DNA from: Rhodamnia argentea
Lineage: Eukaryota; Streptophyta; Magnoliopsida; Myrtales; Myrtaceae
Length of the DNA stretch: 64,000 nucleotides
Direction: 5' to 3'
Assembly: GCF_020921035.1 (NCBI RefSeq)
Contig: NC_063150.1
Span: 6,882,001-6,946,000, forward strand
The stretch's first letter is position 1. The number at the start of each line of letters is the position of its first letter. Shown here one piece after another: positions 32,990 through 44,699 of this stretch. The notes below the pieces were generated by a model, which was not told where the DNA came from, searched no databases, and saw only the letters and a list, made by a program, of their open reading frames with translations. The position numbers and the translations under genes were made by a program.

Positions 32990-34393
32990 ATGGATCTCTG
33001 GTTCCTCCTCGTCGTCGCCGTTCCGTCGCGCCCTCCTCAGAGGCACCGTCAACCTCCTCTCCTCCGCCACCAACAAGAAGAGCCTCCCGCCGGGTCCTCT
33101 TACCTTCCCGGTCATTGACAACTTAGTATGGCTCCGCAAGTCCTTCTCGGAGCTCGAGTCCGTTCTCAGCTCCCTCCACCCCCGCCACGGCCCTATGGTC
33201 ACCCTCCATGTCGGTTACCGACCCGCCATCTTCGTCTCCTCCCGTTCCCTCGCCCACCAGGCCCTCGTCCGCCGGGGCGCGGTCTTCTCCGATCGCCCGC
33301 CCCCCCTCGCCACCAGCCGCATCCTCTCCTCCGTCAGCTTCTCCTTCTATGGCCCCACTTGGCGCCTCCTCCCCCGGAACCTCACGGCGGAGATCCTCCA
33401 TCCCTCCCGCCTCCACTCCTGCTCCCGCGCCCGCGCGTGGGTCCTAGACATCCTTGTGGGGGCTCTCAAGTCCCAGCCCGGCGGGGTAGTCCGCGCCGTC
33501 GACCACTTCCGGTATGCCATGTTCTGCTTGCTGGTCCTCATGTGCTTCGGAGAAAGGCTCGAGGAGAAGCAGATTAAGCAGATCGAGGAGGCTTAGCGAC
33601 GGCTGATGCTGGGTCTGCGGCGATTCGAAGTGCTCAATATCCGGCCTCGGCTGAGCAAGCTCGTGCTCCGGAAGCAGTGGAAGGAGTTCTACGAGCTCCT
33701 CGAGAATCGGAAACGCGTCCTCGTACCGCTCATCAGAGCTCGATCCAAAGCCAAGCGAGAGCAACTGAACAAAGCCAAGGAGGACGGGAATGACGGCGAC
33801 GGCGAATGGATCGTATCTTACGTGGACACTCTCCTGGACGTGGAGCTGCCAGAGGAGAAGAGGAAGCTGGAGGAGGAGGAGATGGTGACCCTTTGCTCGG
33901 AGTTCCTCAACGCAGGCACCGACACAGCGTCCACGATGCTGCAGTGGGTCTTGGCCAACCTGGTCAAGTACCCAGAAATCCAAGAGAGGCTCTACGATGA
34001 TATCAAATCAGTCGTGGGACCCGGGGCGGAGCAAGTGAAGGAGGAGGACCTGCAGAGGATGGGTTACCTGAAGGCGGTGGCACTGGAGGAGCTGCGCCGC
34101 CACCCGCCGGCGCACTTCCTGGCGCCGCACGCGGTGACGGAGGACACGGAGCTGGGCGGGTACGTAATCCCTAAGGACGGGACCATCAACTTCATGGTGG
34201 CGGAGATGGGTTGGGACCCAGAAGTCTGGGAGGACCCCATGACGTTCAAGCCCGAGAGGTTCTTGAATTACGGTGGCGGAGAAGCGGGCAGGTTCGACAT
34301 CACTGGGAGCAAGGAGATAAAGATGATGCCCTTTGGAGCAGGGACGAGGATGTGTCCCGCGTACGGGCTCGCGATGCTTCACTTGGAGTACTT
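32990..34393 (+). pseudogene. CYP89A cytochrome P450 pseudogene, 3' end lost to transposons
   Basis: The start MDLWFL is present, but an early frameshift near 33015-33030 breaks the frame. A further TGA replaces Gly near 33117 (VID in place of VIGN). The frame is good again from 33195 (MVTLHVGYRPAIFV), then a TAG at 33594-33596 replaces a Gln codon (usual EVQRR). From 33606 it reads to the heme loop [14 protein letters not shown], with the first Arg replaced by Thr, and stops matching after MLHLEY near 34388. The last 45 or so residues are gone; a fold-back transposon starts at 34403 and supplies an artificial end. The I-helix is NAGTDTAS, with Ala in place of the second Thr. Confidence 0.93.
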
Positions 34394-34402
34394 GCGACCA
34401 AG

Positions 34403-35086
34403 GAGGGGCCATTTTGAGGGGGAAAAAATCTACAAAATATAAGGCTAAATCCCCAAAATGAAGCTTCAACTTTTGCAAATGATCATAACCTTTTAAACAA
34501 CTAAAAAGAGCTTACGGAAAGTTTACTCGAGAGCGACCAAAGTACCCATCACAAATTTGCTTGGATCGAAAAAAAAAACTTCGTTGTAATGTGAAGTAGA
34601 TGGCCCCAAATCGCAAAGGTTGGTACTCTAACCATGTAAAGACAGAGGAAGAAGAAAGGGGGAGGAGCGTTGCATAAGAGAGAGGGTGGAGGGACGTTTA
34701 CGGAAGATAGAGAGTGAGGGAGAAAGAGATTTCTGAAAAGCTGAAAGGTGGGGCCCGTCAAACACGTGTCATTCAGTGAATGGTACTAAGGGGGTATGCA
34801 ATATTTTCTCCTCTACCTCGTCGTTGTTTCTAATTCCTTTGATTTGGATTTACATGGTTAGAGTACCAACCTTTGCGATTTGGGGCCATCTACTTCACAT
34901 TACAACGAAGTTTTTTTTTTCGATCCAAGCAAATTTGTGATGGGTACTTTGGTCGCTCTCGAGTAAACTTTCCGTAAGCTCTTTTTAGTTGTTTAAAAGG
35001 TTATGATCATTTGCAAAAGTTGAAGCTTCATTTTGGGGATTTAGCCTTATATTTTGTAGATTTTTTCCCCTTCGAAATGGCCCCTC
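34403..35086. mobile_element. fold-back transposon with about 235-bp terminal inverted repeats
   Basis: The left arm (from GAGGGGCCATTT through TCCCCAAAATGAAGCTTC to AAGGTTGGTACTCTAACC ending near 34640) is an almost perfect reverse complement of the right arm, about 34855-35086. A loop of roughly 210 bases separates them. It has no transposase ORF. Such long arms suggest a Mutator-like or fold-back MITE. The 9-mer TTGCGACCA occurs at 34392-34400 and 35132-35140, but the right copy is 46 bases outside the arm, so a target duplication is unproven. Confidence 0.9.
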
Positions 35087-35105
35087 TTCTGCAATTCTTC
35101 CACCT

Positions 35106-35828
35106 TAGTTAAAACACTCCTCGTCACGGTATTGCGACCACTTTGACCTTCATGGGTCCCACTTCATAGCACCTAAAAGCTAATGCGTTCCATCTCATTG
35201 GTTGTTTTTTTTTTTTTTGGTCTGTGCTTCTCTTGCGGGTCCCACTTTCTTTCGTTTCCTTGCCCCCCTTCCTTTCGCTCCTAGGCAATTATCTTCTTCC
35301 CACGCTATTCTGTAAAACATGGCATGGAGAGAGCAAGACCGGGAGCGAGAGCCATGGTGAAATAGCTCTTCGAAAAACAAAGGCAAACGCCACGGCTCGA
35401 AGCTCCAATTCAATTGCAGACACGCTTGTTTACCATATTCATGTAAGAAACTAGAAAATAATCCGGACGGAGAACTAGATGCCGCTAGAGATGCGGTTCC
35501 TCTTCTCCGTCATGTTGTCGCCCTTGAGGCGGTATTATAGCACGGCCAGCGGACTGTCTGGCGGATTGCGATCGATACGTCGGAGAGGTCAAAGCAGATG
35601 CTACCTAGGAAGGTCTCCGGCGAGTACCATATGGGGATATCCAGTGTGGAGACTTGCAATCACGGGACTTGTTGTGGCCTCACAACCTATACTACACGGA
35701 CACAACACGTGACACGACACGCCGACACGTGAATTTTAAAAAAATAAAGAATTTCGACACGTTGGAACACATTATATATTATATAATATATTTTTATATA
35801 TAGATAATAAATTATTATTTTTAAGATT

Positions 35829-35861
<33 letters not shown>

Positions 35862-36523
35862 TCATTATAAAGAACAGAAATAAAAATTCTGACCTCTTCC
35901 TTTTCAACTTTTTTCCCTCCACTCAAAACTCTTTCTTTTCGCTCTTCTTGTCTTGACTCAGCGACTCAGTCAACTCGTACCGCCCCCAAAATGTGCTCTC
36001 TTGCGCATGTGTGCGGGCAGAAATGCCGTGTGCGGTTGAGTTACATCCCCCAATTTTTTTCCTTTCCCCCCATTCTCTCATGTCTATGTAATCTCTCTCT
36101 TTCTTTGACTCACCTTACCCCCGGCCACGTGAGTCCCTCCCGTGTCCGTTTGGTTGACCGAGTATTGAATCTCGGACACATGTTGACCGCGTATCCGGCG
36201 TGTGTCGGACAGATCAGACAGATATCAGTGTCCGACACAAGAAATTTTTCCTAAGAGGTGTGTCCGTGTAACATAGCTCGCAACCCTGAAATCACTTTTT
36301 GCATCCTCCAACTCCACGGCAAGAAAATAACGTTTTAGAAACAAGGTGGAAGGAAGATAATTGCCCCCAAGAGAGAAAGAGTGAATGAAGGAGATGTTAA
36401 AAAGTGAGACCTTCGAGAGATGGAAGGAAGAAGTCAACGCACGGCAACTATCCGATGCTGAAAAGTGGGACCCATGGGTAAAACGGGCAGAATGCTATAT
36501 TGTGATGAGGAGTGTTTTAGCCA
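35106..36523. mobile_element. putative DNA transposon adjoining the fold-back element
   Basis: The left end TTAAAACACTCCTCGTCAC and right end GTGATGAGGAGTGTTTTA are near-perfect inverted repeats. Subterminal parts also pair: GGCAATTATCTTC near 35285 with GAAGATAATTGCC near 36352, and CATGGGTCCCACTT with its complement. The interior has TE-typical GACACGTG and GTGTCCGACAC words. A related interior recurs at 44700-45130. ORFs 35479-35712 and 35991-36254 have no recognised domain. An (AAT)n run lies at about 35831-35861. Confidence 0.65.
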
Positions 36524-36810
36524 TACACGGAGTGGAAAAAGCATGGGCCTATTACTTATGTCTATATATAAAGGTCAAGACAAAAAATTAGAATTAAATT
36601 TAGAAAAGTAGTATAGTCATGAGAGACACGGAATCATTCTTTTCTTAACTATGAAAAACGTAGAAATTTCCCCATTATATACACTAAGCCAATCCCCATT
36701 CACTTGTCTAATTTCTCCCTTTAATATGTCTGAAATCTAATTAAAAGAGAACTTGGAGTTAGGTGGAGTGTCTTATCAATGGTCTACGTTTCCTCGTCGA
36801 GCAGTTAAGA
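36524..36810. other. intergenic flank, no gene
   Basis: Left part of the 3' flank shared with the 29338 copy (compare the CCACGACGAGCAATTAA region at 31660 with CCTCGTCGAGCAGTTAA at 36795). The flank is interrupted here by the element starting at 36811. Confidence 0.5.
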
Positions 36811-37548
36811 GCAAAAGGACACTTTTGGTGTCAAAAATTGAGTATAGAGATCGCTTTAGTGTCAAAAATTTCATTTGAATCATTTTAGTGTCAAGTCGAA
36901 GAGAAAATAATCAATTTGGTGCGTCCAACGAAAAATTACAACCAGTCTTAATACGTGGCATTTTTAATTAATTTTTTAATTTTAATGGGTATTTTTAAAA
37001 AAAAAAAACGAAGTCCACGTGGGTTCCACATGGACCTCAAAATTTAGAGAAAAAAATTAAAAATATATTTTTATAAAATAAAATTTAACAGAAAATTTTA
37101 AAATAAAAATATTATTTAAAATTGAAATAATTAAAAAAAAATAGATAGAGGCAATGAGGGCTTGTTGTAACCCTCGTCGCCGCCGCCGCCGCCACACCAT
37201 CGTTGGCAATGGGCGACGAGGGGGGGTGGCATGGCCGGCGGGGGTTGCCGACCCCTTGCGGGCAACGGGTAGGGCAATGACAGTGAGGCTATAGCCCTTG
37301 CTGCCTAGTTATCCCTTAACTTTTTTTTGAAAATTTTATCTTATTTTTTAAATTATTTTAAAAAAATTAATAAAAAAATGCCACGATGGACCTCCTTAAA
37401 GCCATGTCAGCTTTCCCGCAAAGAATATTGAAGTTGGCACTTAAGTGATCTTTTGTAAAAAAATTTGACACTAAAGTGATTCGATTGAAACTTTTGGCAC
37501 CAAAGTTATTTTCGTACACAACTTTTGACATTAAAAGTGTCCTTTTGC
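36811..37548. mobile_element. inverted-repeat transposon inserted in a P450 3' flank
   Basis: The left end GCAAAAGGACACTTTTGGTG and right end AAAAGTGTCCTTTTGC are inverted repeats, and inner words (GTGTCAAAAATT / AACTTTTGACA) also pair. The related flank near 31670 lacks this sequence and joins directly, supporting an insertion. Its centre is GC-rich (GTCGCCGCCGCCGCCG near 37175). No transposase seen. Confidence 0.7.
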
Positions 37549-37839
37549 CACATTTAAGTATTGTTTATTAACACAATTACGTAATTGATGTAACATATGT
37601 AAATCCCAAATATTTACGTACTTATTACTTTAACAATTCATTTGGAAGCATGTCTCCAACATTCATTCACGAAGTTAGCCTCAAGGCTTACGTTGAAAAT
37701 GTCAATTTTATTGAATTAGGTCATTCATTTTTATTTTTATTTTGCAATACTAGTTGGAGTTATCGTGATACTGGGCCATGAAGATTTCTATGCGGCTGCT
37801 GACGTGTGACAAATGCTTAATCCTATTATTATATAGAAA

Positions 37840-37950
37840 AATTTTAAATAAGGGTTTAAAGTCAATCTTATTTCAAATAAGGGTTTGAAATGCCCTTATT
37901 TTTAAAAAAAAAAAAGAAGCATGATTAAGTGCATTTTGGCCTTTTTGTCA

Positions 37951-37996
<46 letters not shown>

Positions 37997-38420
37997 TGTT
38001 CTTTTATTTTTTTTCCCTTTTTTTTTCCTTCCTTTTCATTGGTGGCCTGTCTCAAATGCTAGTTGGCCATCAACGAGGGCTGGGTTGTGGCTGAGGCCAC
38101 CCTTGACGGCCACATTCGAGGGGCGGCCTCACCCGTGGCTGTCGAGACGAGATCGCCCTCGATGGGACACAGGCGAGGCCAATGAGCGCTTGGGTGAGGC
38201 AACCCTTGCTACTGGTTAGCAAGCCCTTGCCCAATAGTCGGCAACGGCCGGGCTGCAACAAAGAAAAAATTAAAAACAGAAAAAAAAAAAGAGTAAATGA
38301 TGAAAAATACTCTTGGTCATGCCTTTATTTGAAACTACTAGGCAATTCATGCCATTATTTGAAACAATGGCTGTTTCGGGCTCTTATTTGAGAAAATGAA
38401 AGCACTTTAGATACTTCTAC
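37840..38420. mobile_element. MITE-like element with GC-rich core
   Basis: The left end has AAATAAGGGTTTGAAATGCCC; the right end has GGGCTCTTATTTGAGAAAATG, the inverted counterpart. It belongs with 26700-27030 by end motifs but contains a (TTA)n run (37950-37997) and a 250-bp GC-rich core with small meaningless ORFs. Confidence 0.5.
37950..37997. repeat. (TTA)n microsatellite
   Basis: About 16 uninterrupted ATT/TTA units. Confidence 0.95.
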
Positions 38421-39851
38421 AGCTAGAAAAAGGCCAATGTCATGCATGGGAAATATAGAACTCTGAGAAAATTAGATAAGATGATATTTTTCCAAATTTC
38501 AAATCGATATTGTGAATCATGAGGACATCGCGTCCTCTTAAATAATCATATGCAATGAATTAAATATTGTAAAGTGAAAAATTGATTACTATTCATGTGC
38601 ATGAATTAAGTACTAACAACTACTTCGGATGGCTCATGTCTATTTAGGCGCTCGTCGGACCCAAAATAGTTCGACCCTCTCTCGGACCACATACACAGTG
38701 GGAGCTTCGGGCATCGGGACCGCTCTTTTACGAAATATTTTCACACGACTGTCAAATTACTTTAACCATTAATCGGTATACTAGATAATTCAAATCTGTA
38801 ATGCAAAAAAAAAAATGGTCAAACTAAAAAAAAAAAATGCTAAAAAGTCCGAATTGAAAAATCGTTTAGGACTTTTTCAACGCTTTCTCGATACCTCAAC
38901 ATTTCAAACCGCGAGGAAGAAAAGTCAGAGGATGAAGCTTATCAATATTTGGGTTGACGTATGGACCAAAATGGTTTGACCCATTCTCGGACGCCAGCTT
39001 CATGAAAAATTTTTGACCCGACTTTCAGATTATCTTAACCACTAATGTCGGTAATACTATATATTTAAAAAAAAAAGTCTACTGTAAGATGTCAAAAGAT
39101 TGAGAAGTCTAGAACTTCTGAAGTAAAATAGCCATTGCATGGTTGCGTCGGATTAGCTTTACGTGATCCCACTTACACCAATTATGTCGTGCGAAGTATC
39201 CTTTGAAAAATAAAAACAATATCACTTTCCAGATCTTGATAAACATAGACTCTCGAGCAATTCACCATTCCTCAAATCCAAACTATGAAGTTTACTCGAA
39301 TGTTGCCCAAGCACAAAAAGAACACCGTCGAAACAAGTATAAAAGCTGCTAAAACGACATATCTTATTCAATTGAAATGGTAATACGGAATGCAAAAATA
39401 AACAACATTCATATCACTAAAATGTTGTATATGGTTCCCTTTTGTTGATCATCAGGCGATGAAAAGGAGATAATAAATAAATAAAAGTACACAGCATAGC
39501 TTATTCTTTATATATTGTTTATAGTTTGTCTTAACCAATACGTGCTTAATTTAAAATGAAATTGAGATTATGTACCTTTATTTTAGAAAATAACCTACGA
39601 TATTAAAATACGAGGAAGTCCTTTCACTTTATAACACAAAAAACCTGAAAATAGTATGAAAGTTGAGCAATCACTTAAAGATAAGTTTAGTATCATTCGA
39701 AAAGTTTTGACGCTTATATGAAAGTTGTCACGGTACTTATGTTGTCCGTCCCCCTTTCCGTTTTTATGGGGGAAAAAAAAACTAGTCTTATGACATATGA
39801 AATTTGAAAATTTGAGATTTTTTCTTTTTTGGAGTGTGAAATATCATTGTC
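38421..39851. other. intergenic, no gene recognised
   Basis: AT-rich. The part 38630-38700 (CGCTCGTCGGACCCAAAATAG) resembles distal P450 upstream regions near 29250, 32290 and 47070. No coding sequence identified. Confidence 0.5.
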
Positions 39852-40190
39852 CGAGGAAAGCCAAGGATTAAGCTCGCCTGCCACAATGGCCACACGCAAG
39901 TTTAACATCACACTTGGGGGATTGTTGTCTTCGTCCTCTTCAAAACTCTCTACACCACCCATCGTGGCGTTAAGAGAATCAACTACCAAGAAGGCGATAC
40001 TATACATTTCATCTTCGGATCCAAAATGCTCATTGCCACTAACAATATTCTTCCGCTTTTCTAAGCTCTCGGGCTTCCCCATGATTGCAGAATCTACTAA
40101 ATGCAACAACTCTGGAGATTCATTTGGTATAATGGATCTTAATTTATTCTTTTGTGGGGAATCAACTGTAGAATATCTAACATCCTAATT
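39852..40190 (-). pseudogene. duplicated gene fragment, unknown protein (copy 1)
   Basis: The minus strand encodes a protein-like stretch: LLHLVDSAIMGKPESLEKRK, GNEHFGSEDEMYSIAFLVVD, SLNATMGGVESFEEDEDNN and PPSVMLNLRVAIVAGEL. The composition looks like part of a real nuclear gene, but I cannot name the family. There is no start or stop context of its own. A second copy at 45136-45475 has slightly different residues and a frame break (KLACGHCGG), so both are probably one captured, duplicated exon piece. Confidence 0.55.
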
Positions 40191-42336
40191 GGAAATAATG
40201 CTACAATTCCAGCTTTTCTAGCTTAATATAGCACTTAGCAAGAAATCAAGATCATAGATCTATGATGTGATCCTCCACCTAAGCCTCAGAAACACTAAAA
40301 TTCTAATTAAAACTCCAGCAAATCAAAGCAAAATCAACGGTTTTTGCAGGCGTAAAAAATATAGAGGATCGAAGAGGTCGCTCACCTTCTAGAGAGAGAG
40401 AGAGAGAGAGAGAGAGACTGAGAGCGAGCCTCGTCATGAAATTCACACAAACGAACACGTGTGTCTCTGTCTAGCTACAGGCCGGCAACAAATTTGTCCT
40501 TTCCCACGTTGATAGTCGTTTCAGGCAGCCCACTCGAACGTAGTTTATCGCATCAATTCTCATTTTCGATTTTTTTTTTTGGGGTCAAAGTCTTTTTCCA
40601 TGTTACATATACAGATCTTAATTAGAAACGTGCGTCCTGGTAACTTTAGGAATTCATCTGGAAGCATGTCGGAAATTCATTCACGAAACGTAGCGTCCGA
40701 GGCCATTCGTTTTCTTCTTAAATAATGCTAACACGAGGCTTACCTTATTGGACTAAGAATCGGGTCAGAAAGAATATGAAGACGGATGGATAACCACTGA
40801 CTTTTTGAACCGCAAATTTTTGAAAAAAAATTACCACAAAAATTATAAACCTATTATAATTATGTAATTTTAATTTTAATTTTTTTAGTCAATTAAGTCC
40901 TAAATCTTTGGCATAAGTGCTAATTCAAATCGTCCGATTAATTTTAACCAGAAATTACTAATGTCAACAAAATTTTTTATTTTTTTTATTTATTTTAATA
41001 ATTTTTTCCATTTTTCTTTTATTTTCTTTTTTCTTTGTTAGGCCCGACAAAAGAACGTCGGCCACTTTGTGAGGGCGGCGAGGGTCGTGGCACTCCCCCA
41101 GCTGTGAGTGAGGGCTCACGACGTTCGCCCAACAATCGACAATGCATACAAGCCTACGCCTCGTAGCCAATGGCCTCTTGCCAATCCTAAAAAAAGAAAA
41201 GAACATGATAGGAAAAAAATTATGAACAAATTTTAAAAAATATATTTAAAAGTTCTTAAAAATTGTACACATCGGCGCCAACAATGTCAATTGAAAAAAA
41301 AAATTAGAACTTAATTAGCAAAAAAAATATTTATGATTGAATTGGTACAATTGTAATAGGTTTAGAATTTATTTATTTATTTATAATTTTTCCCAAGTTT
41401 TCGTCATTGGAATATAACAAAGGGCTTTGCTAGCATAACGATCTTTGGGTAATTATGAGAATAAGTTGTAAGTCACAAATTATTAAAAGAGCGAACCTCA
41501 TAATACTTTTTAACTAATTATTATTTATTTTTTATTGCAAAAAATCGACTATTAATCTTACAGTTACCCAAATACTATCAAGCAATTTTCTTTAACAAAC
41601 AAACTCATGACCTCTATCCTTGGCGGAACAAAAGGCACATGCAATGAACGAAAATATTCAACCACGAGAACATTTGGTAAAATGATTTTTTTCGAATTTC
41701 AAATTCGATGCGGTTGATTCAACAACACATCTTGTTTTCTTAAATAATGATATGTTACGAACTCGTACCATTTGACACTCGATAATTTTTTTTTCTTAAA
41801 GTCTTGATCTTGGACAATCGATCTGTATGAAATACCCGTGCTATTTTTCATAATAAGTATGCACTTTCTCATTTTGTTGGGATCGTTAGGAACTATCGTC
41901 GGGTCTTACTTGTATAATAAATTGTAGCTTATAATTACGTTCTTCATTGGAAAAAAAAAAAAACACCATCAAGTGAAAATATAATTTTGACAAAAAAAAA
42001 GTGAAAATATATTAAATTGATGAATGAAAATATATTAAATTTACATGTCTTACTCTATTAATATGGAAGAATTGAAAAAAGAAGCTAAAGATGCATCGTA
42101 TTACTAAAAGGAAAGGAAAATGTTTACCTAACAATCTTGTCGGGAACTGTACAATCTCAATCGTACTTAAGGTAATTGGCAGCATCCTTACTAAAATGTT
42201 ATTAGTATATAAAAAAGTTATATTACTAAAATGTTATCAGCATATAAAGAAATCTCATTCACTATGTTTCGTTTTGGCTAAGTTGTCGTCTAATCTATGA
42301 CCAAAAAAAAAAAGTTGTCGTCTAATCTCCGATGCT
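40191..42336 (+). repeat. tandem block A: upstream region of the P450 at 42426
   Basis: Aligns over about 2.2 kb with 45476-47719 upstream of the P450 at 47810. Landmarks: a GA-repeat near 40391, CCACGTTGATAGTCG, a MITE-like stretch 40845-41385 with GGCCACTTTGTGAGGGCGGC, and CATTATTAATATGGAAGAA-type sequence near 42056. Block A lacks about 165 bases present at 46980-47145 in block B. The small ORFs inside are not genes. Confidence 0.75.
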
Positions 42337-42345
42337 TATATAAAA
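42337..42345 (+). promoter_or_regulatory. probable TATA box of the P450 at 42426
   Basis: TATATAAAA 81-89 bases before the ATG is the best TATA match in the array, followed by GAACAAATCGCCACCTCTTC. Confidence 0.7.
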
Positions 42346-42425
42346 CGAACAAATCGCCACCTCTTCTCTGCAAATCCTTAATTTGGTCGGACTCCCTCGA
42401 AAACTCGAAGTCTCTTTGGCAAAAG

Positions 42426-43976
42426 ATGGATCTCTGGTTCCTCGTCGTCATCACCCTCTCCGTCGCCGCCCTCCTCAGAGCCACCGTCAACCTCCTCTCC
42501 TCCCACGCCAAGAAGAAGAAGAGCCTCCCGCCAGGGCCCCTCGCCTTCCCTGTCATAGGCAACTTCCTATGGCTCCGCAAGTCCTTCTCTGAGCTCGAGC
42601 CCGTCCTCCGCTCCCTCCGCGCCCGCCACGGCCCGATGGTCACCCTCCACATGGGCCCCCGCCCCGCCGTCTTCGTCTCCTCCCACGCACTCGCCCACCA
42701 GGCCCTCGTCCACCACGGCGCCGTCTTCTCCGACCGGGCGCCGCCCTCCGCCATCGTCCGCGTCCTCTCCTCCAACCAGCACAGCATCAACACCTCCTCC
42801 TACGGCCCCAACTGGCGCCTCCTCCGCCGGAACTTCACAGCGGAGATCCTCCATCCCTCCCGCATCCGCTCCTACTCCCGCGCCCGTGCGTGGGTCCTAC
42901 ACATCCTTGTGAGGGAGCTCAGGTCCCAGCCCGGCGGTGTCGTCCGCGTGGTCGACCACTTCCAATACGCCATGTTCTGCTTGCTGGTCCTCATGTGCTT
43001 CGGAGACAGGCTCGAGGAGAAGCAGATTAAGCAGATCGAGGAGACTCAGCGACGGTTGATGCTGGGTATGGGACGGTTCGGAGTGTTCAATTTCTGGCCG
43101 CGGCTGAGCAAGCTCGTGCTCCGGAACCGATGGAAGGAGTTCTACGAGCTCTACAAGAACCAGAATCGGGTCTTCGTCCCGCTCATCAAAGCTCGATCCA
43201 AGGCCAAGCGAGAGCAATTGAGCAAAGCCAAGGAGAACGGGAATGACGTTGATGGTGATTGGACCGTGTCGTACGTGGACACGCTCCTGGACCTGGAGCT
43301 GCCGGAGGAGAAGAGGAAGCTGGAGGAGAACGAGCTCGTGAGCCTCTGCTCGGAGTTCCTCAACGCCGGCACCGACACAACGTCTACGGCGCTGCAGTGG
43401 ATAGTGGCCAACCTGGTCAAGTACCCAGAAATCCAAGAGAGGCTCTACGATGAGATCAAATCAGTCGTGGGACAAGGAGCGGAGCAAGTGAAGGAGGAGG
43501 ACCTGCAGAGGATGAGCTACCTGAAGGCCATTGTGCTGGAGGGGCTGCGCCGCCACCCGCCGTTGCACTTCGTGGTGCCGCACACGGTGACGGAGGACGC
43601 GGAGCTGGGCGGGTACGTGATCCCCAAGGACGGGACCATCAACTTCATGGTGGCGGAGATGGGTTGGGACCCGGAGGTGTGGGAGGACCCGATGGCGTTC
43701 AAGCCCGAGAGGTTCTTGAGCTGCGGCGGCGGAGAAGCCATCGGATTCGACATCACGGGAAGCAAGGAGATAAAGATGATGCCGTTTGGGGTGGGGAGGA
43801 GGATCTGTCCAGGGTATGGCCTTGCGATGCTGCACTTGGAGTACTTCGTGGCAAATTTGGTGTGGCTGTTCAAATGGCGGACGGTAGCCAGCGAGGAGGT
43901 CGATCTATCGGAGAAGCAGGAGATGACCATTGTGATGAAAACCCCTTTAAGGGCCCAGATTACTTCCAGGAATTAG
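42426..43976 (+). CDS. cytochrome P450, CYP89A family (intact, 516 aa)
   Basis: Motifs: hinge SLPPGP, I-helix NAGTDTTS, ExxR in [14 protein letters not shown], heme loop [14 protein letters not shown]. Distinctive residues shared with the copy at 47810 include NELVSLC or NELGSLC before the I-helix, and [20 protein letters not shown]. It ends at SRN with TAG, where the 47810 copy reads Gln and continues three residues; this minor C-terminal shortening should be harmless. The frame is open 129 bases upstream, but the conserved MDLW Met at 42426 is the start that fits the TATA and leader. ER monooxygenase, substrate unknown. Confidence 0.95.
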   Translation: MDLWFLVVITLSVAALLRATVNLLSSHAKKKKSLPPGPLAFPVIGNFLWLRKSFSELEPVLRSLRARHGPMVTLHMGPRPAVFVSSHALAHQALVHHGAVFSDRAPPSAIVRVLSSNQHSINTSSYGPNWRLLRRNFTAEILHPSRIRSYSRARAWVLHILVRELRSQPGGVVRVVDHFQYAMFCLLVLMCFGDRLEEKQIKQIEETQRRLMLGMGRFGVFNFWPRLSKLVLRNRWKEFYELYKNQNRVFVPLIKARSKAKREQLSKAKENGNDVDGDWTVSYVDTLLDLELPEEKRKLEENELVSLCSEFLNAGTDTTSTALQWIVANLVKYPEIQERLYDEIKSVVGQGAEQVKEEDLQRMSYLKAIVLEGLRRHPPLHFVVPHTVTEDAELGGYVIPKDGTINFMVAEMGWDPEVWEDPMAFKPERFLSCGGGEAIGFDITGSKEIKMMPFGVGRRICPGYGLAMLHLEYFVANLVWLFKWRTVASEEVDLSEKQEMTIVMKTPLRAQITSRN

Positions 43977-44020
43977 GGCACCTGAATTTTGGGAAAATGT
44001 CTGTAGAGGGTCGCCTTCTC

Positions 44021-44026
44021 AATAAA
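44021..44026 (+). terminator. putative polyadenylation signal
   Basis: AATAAA 45 bases after the stop of the P450 at 42426, followed by a (CT)n run at 44046-44070. Confidence 0.5.
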
Positions 44027-44069
44027 TTCACATAAATGACACACTCTCTCTCTCTCTCTCTCTCTCTCT

Positions 44070-44660
44070 AGACTTGGCCTCATTACTTGGAACCGAAGGT
44101 GTTTGCTCAAGGTAGGCCTAATTCCCTAAAAAAATCCAAATTTTAAGTCTAATTTCAAATATCTCAAACTTTTTTTATCTCAAAAAAATTTTCGAACTTG
44201 AGGTCTAGCCTCAAAACTGTTTCCAATTTTTTTTTCTAAAAAAAACCCTAAACTTTAGATTTGGTCCCAAATCTATCCTGAACTGTTTTTGTCTAAGAGA
44301 AAAATAACTAGTTTTTTATTCTAATATCAAATCCATCCCCATTAACCCTCTATTCAAAAATCACCGTTGTTCCTAATTTTCTTATCCTAGAACGATTGTA
44401 TTTTGGAGAATTTCAACAGTACTTATTGGGGTGGAGTTTTCATCCATGTAAAATTGTCATGTCGGTCCGTATTTATCACATCATTACTTTGTTGATGTGA
44501 ATTTTTTTTTTATCAATGTGGAAATGTCACGTCAAGTTGGGACAAGACCATGTGGTAGATTTAAGAATAGGTTGAAAGTTTTTTTTTAGACAAAAAAAAA
44601 TTCGAGATATATTTGGGACTAAACCCAAAGTTTGGGATTTTTTTTGTGATAGAAAAAAGT
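44070..44660 (+). repeat. tandem block A: 3' flank (pairs with 50531-51190)
   Basis: From TTGGCCTC on, it matches the flank of the 47810 copy after its transposon. It is made of AT-rich units of the form 'ATCTCAAAAAAATTT ... AACTTTAG', probably old MITE material. No gene. Confidence 0.7.
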
Positions 44661-44699
44661 TTGAGGCAATTTTGGATTTGGACCTCTCGCGTCACTGTA

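Noticed and set aside
34392-35140. TTGCGACCA as a 9-bp target-site duplication of the fold-back element
   Set aside because: The right copy lies 46 bases outside the inverted repeat, in sequence belonging to the neighbouring element; probably coincidence.
42297-42425. Longer P450 start at 42297 (and at 47606, 53432, 22990, 6139)
   Set aside because: The extensions lie in leader sequence, are not shared as protein, and some lack an ATG; MDLW at the later Met is common to all copies and fits TATA spacing.
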